From positions 1-16,303 of the forward strand of contig JBARVL010000082.1 in the NCBI GenBank assembly GCA_049646245.1: 16,303 bases of DNA, read 5' to 3'. This document shows positions 7,301 through 13,180 of this stretch, piece after piece; the stretch's first letter is position 1; each line of letters opens with the position of its first letter. A program made the position numbers and the translations under genes. The notes under the pieces are model-generated. The model worked only from the letters and a program-made list of their open reading frames with translations. It ran no database searches and had not been told where the DNA came from. The stretch comes from Crinalium sp049646245. GTDB lineage: Bacteria; Cyanobacteriota; Cyanobacteriia; Cyanobacteriales; PCC-9333.

Positions 7301-8015
7301 TATAGCGCATTCGCTTATCATCAACTATTAATTTGCCTGTTTGAATGCACAATAAGGCATCATGCGCTTCTACGTCATAACAAGAAGTAAAATGAGAATC
7401 ATTAGTTGCAACAATTTTAATTCCTAATTCTTTGGCAATTTTAACAATTTCAACATTGACAACCCGATCTTCTTGAGATCCGTGATCTTGAATTTCTAAA
7501 TAATAATCATCACCAAATACATCTTTATACCATTGGGCAACTTGACGAGCAATATCAAGTCTACCCTGCATAATTGCTTGAGGAATTTCACCACCTAAAC
7601 AAGCGCTGGTGACAATCAAACCTTCGTGATATTGTTTGAGTAATTCTTTATTTATACAAGGACGAGCAAAGATACCTTTACCTTGCATTCCTTTGAGGTG
7701 AGAAATAGTTGTTAACTTAACTAAATTTTTATAACCTTGAGTGTTTTTTGCTAAAACGACTTGATGATATTTTTTACAACGTTTTTTTTCTTCAATATCG
7801 CCGTTAATAACATACATTTCATTGCCAATAATTGCCTTAACATTTTTGTTGCGACAGATTTTGATTAACTCTACAGCGCCATACATCACGCCGTGATCTG
7901 TGAGTGCGATCGCCTTCATCCCTAATTCTTTAGCTTTATCTACTAGCGCGTCTAGTTGACTAGCACCATCAAGCAAGCTGTAATCACTGTGTATGTGTAA
8001 ACCAACAAAATCCAT
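4341..8015 (-). CDS. dnaE: DNA polymerase III alpha subunit, full length, no intein
   Basis: The 1224-aa replicative polymerase of the chromosomal replisome. Order of domains: PHP nuclease-like domain (about 1-280), palm/thumb/fingers (to about 830), helix-hairpin-helix region with FGLSAVKSVGEAA, OB fold (about 1010-1090, VVVILAEIKQVMTKKDNRP), and a C-terminal partner-binding tail. Catalytic aspartates are D407 and D409 in PDIDTDF and D578 in KMDFLGL. The PHP metal ligands all seem present: H7, H9, D16, H41, E66, H84, C139, D206, H208. At the EY/CFNKSHS site (Y787|C788), where most cyanobacteria carry a split intein, the chain is continuous. ATG 8015 has AAGGA 7 nt upstream. It is monocistronic in appearance. 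Confidence 0.98.
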   Translation of the reverse strand: MDFVGLHIHSDYSLLDGASQLDALVDKAKELGMKAIALTDHGVMYGAVELIKICRNKNVKAIIGNEMYVINGDIEEKKRCKKYHQVVLAKNTQGYKNLVKLTTISHLKGMQGKGIFARPCINKELLKQYHEGLIVTSACLGGEIPQAIMQGRLDIARQVAQWYKDVFGDDYYLEIQDHGSQEDRVVNVEIVKIAKELGIKIVATNDSHFTSCYDVEAHDALLCIQTGKLIVDDKRMRYSGTEYLKSAKEMAQLFRDHLPDDVIADAIANTVEVADKVKSYDIFDEPRLPDYPVPPDHTADTFVEQIAKAGLQERFNTKSYTELDPIYRERLEYELKMLQRMGFSTYFLVVWDYIKYARDNNIPVGPGRGSAAGSLVAYALRITNIDPVHHGLLFERFLNPERKSMPDIDTDFCIERRDDVIKYVTEKYGAERVAQIITFNRLTSKSVLKDVARVLNIPYGESDKMAKLIPVVRGKPTKLKVMISQDTPAPEFKEKYENDEVKIIKPDSSESIVKVRDWVDMAMRIEGTNKTFGVHAAGVVISAQPLDEIVPLQKNNDGSVITQYFMEDLESLGLLKMDFLGLRNLTIIQNTLDLIKQSQGHSITPDDIIAEERKSHEILSKGDVKKRTKDVDTTYKLLEAGDLEGIFQLESSGMLDVVAKLKPSSIEDISSILALYRPGPLDAGLIPKFIDRKHGREDIKYEHPALEPILQETYAVLVYQEQIMKIAQDLAGYSLGQADLLRRAMGKKKASEMEKQRENFINGAAKNGVQSKIAEDLFEQMVKFAEYCFNKSHSTAYAYVTYQTAFLKANYKVEYMAALLTANSGDQDKVAKYLNNCEKTLSIKIEPPDINRSEVNFTPSNGKILFGLSAVKSVGEAAIQNILMARKERAFKSLADLCDRVNLSAVKSSTLEALIKCGAFDKINKNRQQLVEDLKLIITWAQGRAKDKQIGQGNLFDLLGLSTTDNGFESAPTAKAIEDFSQKDKLQFEQELLGFYVSEHPLKDAINIAKSRGINLVNLSDLGQNLRNKDLNVVVILAEIKQVMTKKDNRPMAILKLSDIEGQQAPAVVFSETYEKIKDLLVANTPLLLKGKASKREEEIQLIVEEAKSIDELVKEPSQNQNNSINEFEVETGYFVMIQLTPAKIKNEGDLKNLKAMLQDYSGEKLTAKVPVLGMVVDRDTYQYVRFGNQFWVQDKEGALERLKSAGFMAELKTNKVIPVSNSF

Positions 8016-8067
8016 AATTATTCCTTGAGTAGGTTATTTAGATTTAAGTAAAATTGCATTTATACTG

Positions 8068-8098
8068 ATATTTTATCATATAAAATATTTGTTATTAA
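8068..8098 (-). promoter_or_regulatory. Candidate dnaE promoter with overlapping palindrome
   Basis: On the minus strand TTAATA (8093-8098) and TAAAAT (8070-8075) are 17 nt apart, and the -10 ends 54 nt before the dnaE ATG. A palindrome, ATATTTTA/TAAAATAT with a 5-nt centre (8068-8088), overlaps the -10 and could be an operator or simply AT-rich chance. Confidence 0.3.
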
Positions 8099-8313
8099 TT
8101 CTAGGGTTTTTTATTGCAGATGGGCAACGGATGGTTGATCGCTACTAACTTGTATTTTCCGGTATTAAAGAAACGGATGGGTGATCGCACATTCTTTAAA
8201 TCATCCGTCGTATTTTTGATAAAAATCGTTAATTTCTTTAAATTATCTGTTGCAATAGACGCAGATTACGCAGATGTTTTTAATAATTTTATTGGTTAGG
8301 ACTACTAGGTTTA

Positions 8314-8355
8314 TTAGCCATTAATCATTTAGCAGTGTTAATGATTAATGACTAA
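8314..8355 (-). terminator. 16-bp stem hairpin downstream of gatA
   Basis: CATTAATCATT (8319-8329) and AATGATTAATG (8340-8350) pair perfectly across a 10-nt loop. TTAG/CTAA extend the stem after one mismatch. It lies 20 nt after the gatA stop. On the minus strand a run of seven T (8361-8367) precedes rather than follows the hairpin, so it is terminator-like by position but not in classical form. It may derive from a TTAGTCA-type tandem repeat. Confidence 0.45.
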
Positions 8356-8374
8356 TTAGTAAAAAAAGATAACT

Positions 8375-9835
8375 TTAACTTAGCGTAGGCATCTTTTTAT
8401 GCCATTCAGTCGATTGCTCGTAAGCATAAGCTACTTGCAATAGTAAATCTTCCCGCAACGCCTTGCTAATCATTTGCATCCCAATAGGTAGCCCTTGCTG
8501 ATCAAATCCACAAGGTATACTCAAACCTGGCAAACCAGCTAAATTAACTGGTATAGTCATCAAATCTGAGAGATACATACTTAAAGGATCGGATGTTTTT
8601 TCTCCAGCTTTAAAAGCAGTAGTAGGAGAAGTTGGACTGACTAAAATATCTACCTTTTCAAATGCCCGATCAAAGTCTTCTTTAATTAAAGTACGGACTT
8701 TTTGCGCTTTGAGGTAATAAGCATCGTAGTAACCCGCAGATAGTGCATAAGTACCCAACATAATTCGACGCTTGACTTCTGCACCAAAACCTTGAGCGCG
8801 AGTATTGGTATACATAGACAAAAGATTGTCTTTATCTGTTGCTCGGAAACCATACTTAACGCCATCATAACGGGCTAAATTTGCCGAAGCTTCTGAGGGT
8901 GCAATGACGTAGTAGGTGGGTAAACCGTAGCGGAAGCGGGGGCAAGAAATTATATGAATTTCTGCTCCTAATTGTTGTAGTTGATCAATTGCTTTAGTTA
9001 CTGCTGCTTCAACTACTGAGTCTAAACCTTCGCCAAAGGTTTCTTTTATTACGCCGATTCTGAGAGTACTTTTAGGTCTAAAATTTGGCTTAAGTAATTG
9101 GGCGTAATCGGGGATATCAACCTTGAGACTGGTGGAGTCTTTAGGATCGTAACCTGCGATCGCACCTAATAAAATGGCAGTATCTTCTACACTGCGCCCA
9201 AATGGACCAATTTGATCCAAGGAAGACGCATAAGCAACTAACCCAAAACGGGAAACCAACCCATAAGTCGGTTTCAACCCCACCACCCCACAAAAAGACG
9301 CTGGTTGACGGATAGAACCCCCTGTATCCGAACCCAGGGAAACAACACACTCTTCTGCTGCTACTGCTGCTGCTGAACCTCCAGAGGAACCCCCAGGAAC
9401 GCGCTCTAAATCCCAAGGGTTAGCTGTAACTTGATAAGCCGAGTTCTCAGTAGAACTTCCCATTGCGAACTCATCAAGATTGGTTTTACCTAAAATTACT
9501 GCACCTGCATCTATGAGTTTTTGCGATACCGTTGACTCATAAGGTGGGACAAAATTTTCTAAAATTTTGGAGCCGCAAGTGGTAGTAATTCCCTTAGTAC
9601 ACATATTGTCTTTAACAGCAATAGGTATACCAGCTAATAAATTAATTTCTTCACCAGCAGCAATTTTGGCATCCACTTGGCGAGCTTGTTCTAGAGCGAT
9701 TTCTGGCGTTATACACAAAAAACTGTGTAATTTCGGCTCTAGTGCTTGAATGCGATCGAGGGCTTCAGTAGTAATTTCTACAGATGAACGCTCTTTAGTG
9801 ATGAGTTGTTGGTGCAACTCGCGGATGGATGCCAT
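8375..9835 (-). CDS. gatA: Aspartyl/glutamyl-tRNA(Asn/Gln) amidotransferase subunit A
   Basis: The glutaminase subunit of GatCAB, which converts Glu-tRNA(Gln) to Gln-tRNA(Gln). This is needed because cyanobacteria generally lack a direct glutaminyl-tRNA synthetase. The 486-aa chain is an amidase-signature enzyme with the Ser-cisSer-Lys triad: K75 in PIAVKDN, S150 in the PGGSSGGSAAAVAA loop and nucleophile S174 in SDTGGSIRQPAS. I chose ATG 9835 (MASIRELHQQL) because it fits the family N-terminus and has GAGG 8 nt upstream. The frame stays open to a TTG at 9868, but those extra 11 residues would be encoded by the heptamer repeat. gatB and gatC are not nearby. Confidence 0.96.
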   Translation of the reverse strand: MASIRELHQQLITKERSSVEITTEALDRIQALEPKLHSFLCITPEIALEQARQVDAKIAAGEEINLLAGIPIAVKDNMCTKGITTTCGSKILENFVPPYESTVSQKLIDAGAVILGKTNLDEFAMGSSTENSAYQVTANPWDLERVPGGSSGGSAAAVAAEECVVSLGSDTGGSIRQPASFCGVVGLKPTYGLVSRFGLVAYASSLDQIGPFGRSVEDTAILLGAIAGYDPKDSTSLKVDIPDYAQLLKPNFRPKSTLRIGVIKETFGEGLDSVVEAAVTKAIDQLQQLGAEIHIISCPRFRYGLPTYYVIAPSEASANLARYDGVKYGFRATDKDNLLSMYTNTRAQGFGAEVKRRIMLGTYALSAGYYDAYYLKAQKVRTLIKEDFDRAFEKVDILVSPTSPTTAFKAGEKTSDPLSMYLSDLMTIPVNLAGLPGLSIPCGFDQQGLPIGMQMISKALREDLLLQVAYAYEQSTEWHKKMPTLS

Positions 9836-9850
9836 GCAGTAACCTCTTTT

Positions 9851-9885
9851 ACAATTAACAATTAACAATTATCAATGATCAATTA
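9851..9885 (-). repeat. Five-unit heptanucleotide array before gatA
   Basis: Plus-strand units are ACAATTA three times, then TCAATGA and TCAATTA. Read in the gatA direction this is the AATTGTT heptamer. It ends 15 nt before the gatA ATG, leaving room for the GAGG ribosome binding site. It is of the short tandemly repeated repetitive (STRR) class known in cyanobacteria. Confidence 0.85.
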
Positions 9886-9913
9886 CTTTACGACTGAAGT
9901 TGGGAGGTAAGCT

Positions 9914-9928
9914 TTCAGCCGTCAGCTT
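9914..9928 (+). repeat. CCGTCAG heptamer pair, inverted partner of 10168-10188
   Basis: TTCAGCC GTCAGCT is two heptamer units. The same words occur in inverted orientation, with one extra unit, at 10168-10188, so the two bracket the MITE-like element at a distance of about 240 bp. Confidence 0.65.
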
Positions 9929-10003
9929 ATGATAGTAATGCTTTGTTTATAGCTGATGACTTCATCCAGATGCGACAACACGGGCATTCTTTATGCGAGA
10001 CTA

Positions 10004-10143
10004 GGGCGTGCTTTCAAACCCTTCGATCCCCCCTTGCAGAGGTTAAAAAGGGGGGAGAATCAAATCAAAGTCCCCCTTAAAAAGGGGGATTTAGGGGGAT
10101 CTCACCGACAGAAACAAAGCTAATAAAGTTTGAAAACACACCC
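10004..10143. mobile_element. 140-bp MITE-like element with TA target duplication
   Basis: The terminal inverted repeats are GGGCGTGCTTTCAAAC (10004-10019) and the complement of GGGTGTGTTTTCAAAC (10128-10143), 14 of 16 identical. A TA dinucleotide lies on each side (10002-10003, 10144-10145) within CTAG at both ends. TA duplication is known for IS630/Tc1-mariner elements and some IS5-group elements. There is no coding capacity, so movement would need a transposase from elsewhere. Inside are two CCCCCTT/AAGGGGG repeats. Confidence 0.75.
10069..10102 (+). repeat. 34-bp dispersed CCCCCTT/AAGGGGG repeat, copy 2
   Basis: Same ends and length as the copy at 3831-3864, in the same orientation, but here inside the MITE-like element. 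A diverged relative at 10025-10056 (GATCCCCCCTT...AAAAAGGGGGGA) lies just before it. Confidence 0.85.
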
Positions 10144-10167
10144 TAGCAGCCAAGTTTTCGAGCGATG

Positions 10168-10188
10168 AAGCTGACGGCTGACGGCTGA
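10168..10188 (+). repeat. Three CGGCTGA-type heptamer units
   Basis: AAGCTGA CGGCTGA CGGCTGA with exact 7-nt period. It is the inverted counterpart of 9914-9927. Confidence 0.65.
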
Positions 10189-10266
10189 ATGGTTATGTTG
10201 GGAAATTAAAATAATGAATGATTTTGTTACCTAGTCTCACTAAAGGTGCTGGGCAAGTAAGTTAGA

Positions 10267-10301
10267 AATTGTTAATTGTTAATTGGTAATTGGTAATTGT
10301 A
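10267..10301 (+). repeat. Five-unit heptanucleotide array before the DsbA-like gene
   Basis: Units are AATTGTT, AATTGTT, AATTGGT, AATTGGT, AATTGTA, in exact 7-nt phase. The array ends 3 nt before ATG 10305, so it occupies the place where a ribosome binding site would normally be. Confidence 0.88.
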
Positions 10302-10304
10302 TTT

Positions 10305-11108
10305 ATGTTTGTAATTAAATTTGGGGCGATCGCGCGGACATTTACTGCAAAGTCGGCATTACAACTAGCAGCTACATTGAGTTTATGTGTTGTCATGCTT
10401 AGTTACTCGCTTCCTGCTCAGGCAGCTAGTAAAATTAATCCAAAATTGGAAGAACAAGTTTTACAAATTATCCGCCAACACCCAGAAGTAGTTATTGAGT
10501 CTGTACAAGCATATCAACAGCAACAACAACAGCAAGTACAACAGGCGCAACAGGCATTTGTCCAAGATTTAAAAACGAATCCTCAAAAAATTATTGGTCA
10601 ATCTCCGACAACTGGAGCAAATGAGCAAAAAATTGTGCTGATTGAGTTTTCAGATTTTCAATGCCCTTATTGTGCCGAGGCTCATAAAACGCTGAAGCAG
10701 TTTATGGCACAACATCAAGATGAAGTTAAATTAGTTTATAAACATTTCCCTTTAACTACCGTTCATGCTGAAGCATTAGTTGCTGCTAAAGCTGCTTGGG
10801 CTGCTAATCAACAAGGGAAGTTTTGGCAGTACGAAGACGAACTTTTTAGCAACCAAGATAAATTAGGTGAGGAGTTTTATCTAGCTACTGCCCAAAAGTT
10901 GGATTTAGATTTAGAGAAGTTTAATAGCGATCGCAACACGGCTTTATTATCCATTCAGCAAGATATGCAGTTAGGACAACAATTAGGGCTTTCTGGCACT
11001 CCCTTCTTTTTAATGTTTCCTACAGGTAATTCTGAAGCTGAGGGCAAAGTCTTCTCTGGTGCTGTGCAGCTATCCGATTTAGAGAAAATATTTGCCACTC
11101 TTAATTAA
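10305..11108 (+). CDS. Secreted DsbA-like thiol:disulfide oxidoreductase
   Basis: The 267-aa protein has an N-terminal signal peptide: basic start, hydrophobic core about residues 18-36, likely cleavage after AQA at 40 or 41. A glutamine-rich helical segment, then a thioredoxin-fold DsbA domain follow. The redox motif is CPYC (C120-C123) in FSDFQCPYCAEAH, and the cis-proline motif is GTPFF near the C-terminus. The protein should act in the periplasm or thylakoid lumen, forming or exchanging disulfides. The family is the DsbA/BdbD-like thioredoxin_4 group. An upstream in-frame TTG at 10290 is possible, but those five codons come from the heptamer array, so I chose ATG 10305. It is convergent with the GST gene, 13 bp apart. 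Confidence 0.9.
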   Translation: MFVIKFGAIARTFTAKSALQLAATLSLCVVMLSYSLPAQAASKINPKLEEQVLQIIRQHPEVVIESVQAYQQQQQQQVQQAQQAFVQDLKTNPQKIIGQSPTTGANEQKIVLIEFSDFQCPYCAEAHKTLKQFMAQHQDEVKLVYKHFPLTTVHAEALVAAKAAWAANQQGKFWQYEDELFSNQDKLGEEFYLATAQKLDLDLEKFNSDRNTALLSIQQDMQLGQQLGLSGTPFFLMFPTGNSEAEGKVFSGAVQLSDLEKIFATLN

Positions 11109-11121
11109 ATGTAGATAAATC

Positions 11122-11790
11122 TCAAAACGCGCTTCGTGTTTCGCCCAAGTCAAGCGCCGGATCTTGCTCATGTCCCGCCACCTTCATCGCACGTTGGTAG
11201 TGAGGGCGATCGCTAATTCTCGTCAGCCACGCCTTAATATTTGGACGGTTATCCAGACCAACATTATAGAATCCCTTCATCGTTCCGAAGGGGAAGTGCA
11301 TGATAATATCGGCGGCTGTGAACTCAGTCCCAGCAAAGTAAGTCGCCCTCGATAGGCGATCTTCAACAAGGAGCAAGTGGCGCTCCAGGCGCTCTTTTAA
11401 GGCGGACAGTAGCCCAGAATTGCTACCTGGTTCCGCAGCCATACCCGCGATCCAGTTCATAGTGATCTGTGTCATTAAGCTGCTGTTCGCGTAGTGCAAC
11501 CAGTATAGGTAGTCAGGATACTGCGGTGAGGTGACGGGAACAGTAAGCCGCCCATTCCCATAGCGGGCTAATACGTACTCAATGATCGCGCCTGACTCTG
11601 CCAGCACGATCTCATCATCACAAAGCACTGGCGCACTACCGAGTGGATGAACAGATCGCAGTTCAACCGGAGCAAACTGTGTGACACGATCGCGTTGGTA
11701 AACACGCAGTTCATAGGGTAACTCTAGTTCCTCTAGTAGCCAGATGATCCGCTCGGACTGGGAAAAGTTGAGATGGTGGAGTGTAAGCAT
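11122..11790 (-). CDS. Glutathione S-transferase family protein
   Basis: A 222-aa two-domain GST. The N-terminal thioredoxin-like half has LHHLNFSQSERIIWLLEEL, with S10 or S12 as the probable catalytic serine, the cis-Pro loop GSAPVL (P54) and the glutathione gamma-Glu contact pair E65-S66 in LAESGAIIEYV. The helical C-terminal half includes the FAGTEFTAADIIMHFP N-capping box. It should conjugate or reduce substrates with glutathione in the cytosol. The substrate is not deducible. Three sampled 60-nt stretches of the gene average about 54% G+C, against about 35-50% in sampled lines of neighbouring genes, which suggests acquisition from a more GC-rich genome. The weak ribosome binding site leaves ATG 11790 as start by default. 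Confidence 0.92.
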   Translation of the reverse strand: MLTLHHLNFSQSERIIWLLEELELPYELRVYQRDRVTQFAPVELRSVHPLGSAPVLCDDEIVLAESGAIIEYVLARYGNGRLTVPVTSPQYPDYLYWLHYANSSLMTQITMNWIAGMAAEPGSNSGLLSALKERLERHLLLVEDRLSRATYFAGTEFTAADIIMHFPFGTMKGFYNVGLDNRPNIKAWLTRISDRPHYQRAMKVAGHEQDPALDLGETRSAF

Positions 11791-11808
11791 ACGTCGCTAA
11801 CTGCTATA

Positions 11809-11843
11809 AATTGATAATTGATTATTGTTAATTGTTAATTGAT
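11809..11843 (+). repeat. Five-unit heptanucleotide array before the hydrolase gene
   Basis: Units are AATTGAT, AATTGAT, TATTGTT, AATTGTT, AATTGAT in exact 7-nt phase. The array ends 4 nt before the GTG start. It also fills most of the 57-bp divergent spacer with the GST gene. Confidence 0.87.
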
Positions 11844-11847
11844 TTAG

Positions 11848-12702
11848 GTGATAGCTGTAAATCTTAACGTAAACATTCAGGGAAAAGGCTTTCCCATCCT
11901 TTGCTTGCATGGACATCCTGGTTCAGGTAGCAGTATGTCTGTGTTTACTAATCACCTCTCCAAGCGGTTCAGAACTATTGCGCCTGATTTGCGGGGATAT
12001 GGTAGCAGCCGTACTGGGCAAGATTTTTCGATGACCGACCATTTAATTGATTTGGAAGCACTTTTAGACCGCCTTCAGATTGAAAAATGCTTAGTCTTGG
12101 GATGGTCGTTGGGAGGAATTATGGCGATGGAATTAGCCCTAAAATTTCCCAAACGAGTTACAGGATTAATTTTAATTGCTACTGCTGCCCGTCCCAGAGG
12201 CAATCATCCACCGATAAGCTGGCAAGATAATTTTTATACAGGGTTAGCTTCAATTGTCAATCGGATTACCCCAGGTTGGCAGTGGAATATAGATAACTTA
12301 GGGAAGCGATCGCTCTACCGCTACCTTATTCAACAACACACCCCCCAAGCTTATCAATATCTCGCTCTAGAGGCAATGTCAGCTTATCTCCAAACCTCTA
12401 CTGCTGCCACCAAAGCACTTAATCAGGCACTCCAATCTGGCTACAATCGACTAGCAGATCTTCAGCAAATTGAATGTCCCTGCTTAGTTCTCGCGGGCGC
12501 AAATGACCGCCATATCACTCCTGAGTCCAGCTTAGAAACATCTCAAAACATTAAAGATAGCCAGTGGCAATGCTATCCCAATACCGCTCACTTGTTTCCT
12601 TGGGAAATTCCTGAGCAAGTAATTAGAGACATTGACCACTGGCTAGACGAACACCCGCAACTAACCAGAACTTATTTCGATATCCCCCTAAATCCCCCTT
12701 AA
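11848..12702 (+). CDS. Alpha/beta hydrolase
   Basis: A 284-aa alpha/beta-hydrolase fold enzyme. The oxyanion-hole motif is HGHPGSGSS (21-29), the nucleophile elbow GWSLGG has S87, the acid is D220 in GANDRHITP, and the base is H248 in NTAHLFPWE, giving a complete Ser-Asp-His triad. A helical cap lies between about 120 and 200. The substrate is unknown. The start is GTG 11848. An in-frame TAG stands directly before it, and no later Met precedes the first motif. The last seven codons (DIPLNPP) and the TAA lie in the dispersed CCCCCTT repeat, so the original C-terminus has probably been replaced. Confidence 0.9.
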   Translation: MIAVNLNVNIQGKGFPILCLHGHPGSGSSMSVFTNHLSKRFRTIAPDLRGYGSSRTGQDFSMTDHLIDLEALLDRLQIEKCLVLGWSLGGIMAMELALKFPKRVTGLILIATAARPRGNHPPISWQDNFYTGLASIVNRITPGWQWNIDNLGKRSLYRYLIQQHTPQAYQYLALEAMSAYLQTSTAATKALNQALQSGYNRLADLQQIECPCLVLAGANDRHITPESSLETSQNIKDSQWQCYPNTAHLFPWEIPEQVIRDIDHWLDEHPQLTRTYFDIPLNPP

Positions 12703-12752
12703 ATTGGGGGACGCATGAATTCCCCCCTTTTTAAGGGGGGCTAGGGGGGATC
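12682..12752. repeat. Inverted pair of CCCCCTT/AAGGGGG repeats overlapping the hydrolase 3' end
   Basis: The left arm (12682-12711) starts ATCCCCCTAAATCCCCCTT. The right arm (12721-12752) is its imperfect complement ending GGGGGGATCT. Nine nucleotides separate them. The transcript could fold into a long C/G-rich hairpin. The hydrolase stop (12700-12702) is inside the left arm. Confidence 0.85.
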
Positions 12753-12795
12753 TAGGCTTCCAGCGTAGCTTTAGTTTTAAAGGTTCGTTACCTAT

Positions 12796-12837
12796 AACTT
12801 TTGTAGAGACGTTGTATACAACGTCTCTACAAAAGTT
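12796..12837. repeat. Perfect 42-bp palindrome between convergent genes
   Basis: The 21-nt arms begin AACTTTTGTAGAGACG and meet at a central GTATAC. The core GTAGAGACGTTG...CAACGTCTCTAC is, as I recall, a common repeat in cyanobacterial genomes. The last 2 bp overlap the stop codon of the DUF1816 gene, so its transcript ends in this hairpin. It may serve both converging genes as a transcription end. Confidence 0.85.
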
Positions 12838-13126
12838 AAGAAACTTGACCGCTAAGATATGACTGTTGATCGCGGTCAAAACGCTCCCCCAAATCGTCTG
12901 CAATAGTGAGATTCTCAGGTTTACACCGCAAAATGTTAAAGCTAATACCCTGCGCTCCTTCATTTTGCAAATCTTCAAGATACCCAGCTTTAGCCGCAGT
13001 AGCTTCCTTAGTACTCAAGAAAGGTCCGAAATAGTAGGTGCAGCGAGGGTGCTGGGTAACAATCTCAATCCACCAAGCGAATCCAAAAAACTGGCAGATG
13101 TTAATTAAGGCTTCTTTGATTTTCAT
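12836..13126 (-). CDS. DUF1816 domain protein
   Basis: A 96-aa soluble protein. The stretch FAWWIEIVTQHPRCTYYFGP (about 15-34), then STKEATAAKAGYLEDLQNEGAQGI and RCKPENLTI, match DUF1816, a small family of unknown function that I know from cyanobacteria. There is no signal peptide or membrane segment. Start ATG 13126, with no clear ribosome binding site. It lies 54 bp after rlmB on the same strand, so it may share that transcript. Confidence 0.85.
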   Translation of the reverse strand: MKIKEALINICQFFGFAWWIEIVTQHPRCTYYFGPFLSTKEATAAKAGYLEDLQNEGAQGISFNILRCKPENLTIADDLGERFDRDQQSYLSGQVS

Positions 13127-13180
13127 AGTTGTTTTAGGGGATGCAACGTGGTATTAAACTGCATAGATCTTTACAATTTT

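Larger units (their letters stand above)
8016..8374. other. Intergenic region between gatA and dnaE, repeats only
   Basis: No credible gene is visible in these 359 bp. Contents: the dnaE leader with a palindrome (8068-8088); a direct repeat AACGGATGG(T/G)TGATCGC at 8126-8142 and 8172-8188 (16 of 17 identical, 46-bp offset); an ACGCAGATTACGCAGATG tract near 8259-8276; and the long hairpin after gatA (8314-8355). A 61-codon plus-strand frame at 8114-8299 lacks an ATG start and any family resemblance. Confidence 0.6.
9836..10304. other. 469-bp intergenic region between gatA and the DsbA-like gene
   Basis: No gene is visible. The divergent spacer holds, left to right: a five-unit AATTGTT-type heptamer array (9851-9885), a CCGTCAG heptamer pair (9914-9927), a 140-bp MITE-like element (10004-10143), CGGCTGA heptamers in inverted orientation (10168-10188) and a second five-unit AATTGTT array (10267-10301). 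Both flanking gene starts sit directly beside an array. Confidence 0.8.

Noticed and set aside
8114..8299. 61-codon plus-strand frame between gatA and dnaE
   Set aside because: It starts with a non-ATG codon, spans direct repeats and common intergenic words, and has no ribosome binding site.
9141..9416. 91-codon frame inside gatA on the same strand
   Set aside because: It is an out-of-phase shadow of the Gly/Ser-rich amidase signature region, and gatA itself is intact.
9836..9868. Upstream TTG start for gatA
   Set aside because: The added residues come from the heptamer array. ATG 9835 has a GAGG ribosome binding site and the family-typical N-terminus.
10290..10304. Upstream TTG start for the DsbA-like protein
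   Set aside because: The added five residues are encoded by the heptamer array. ATG 10305 gives a normal signal peptide.
11164..11355. 63-codon plus-strand frame opposite the GST gene
   Set aside because: It is antisense to a well-supported enzyme and has no recognisable features.
12688..12978. 96-codon minus-strand frame over the repeat and palindrome region
   Set aside because: It overlaps the DUF1816 gene in another phase and its end is encoded by the dispersed repeats.
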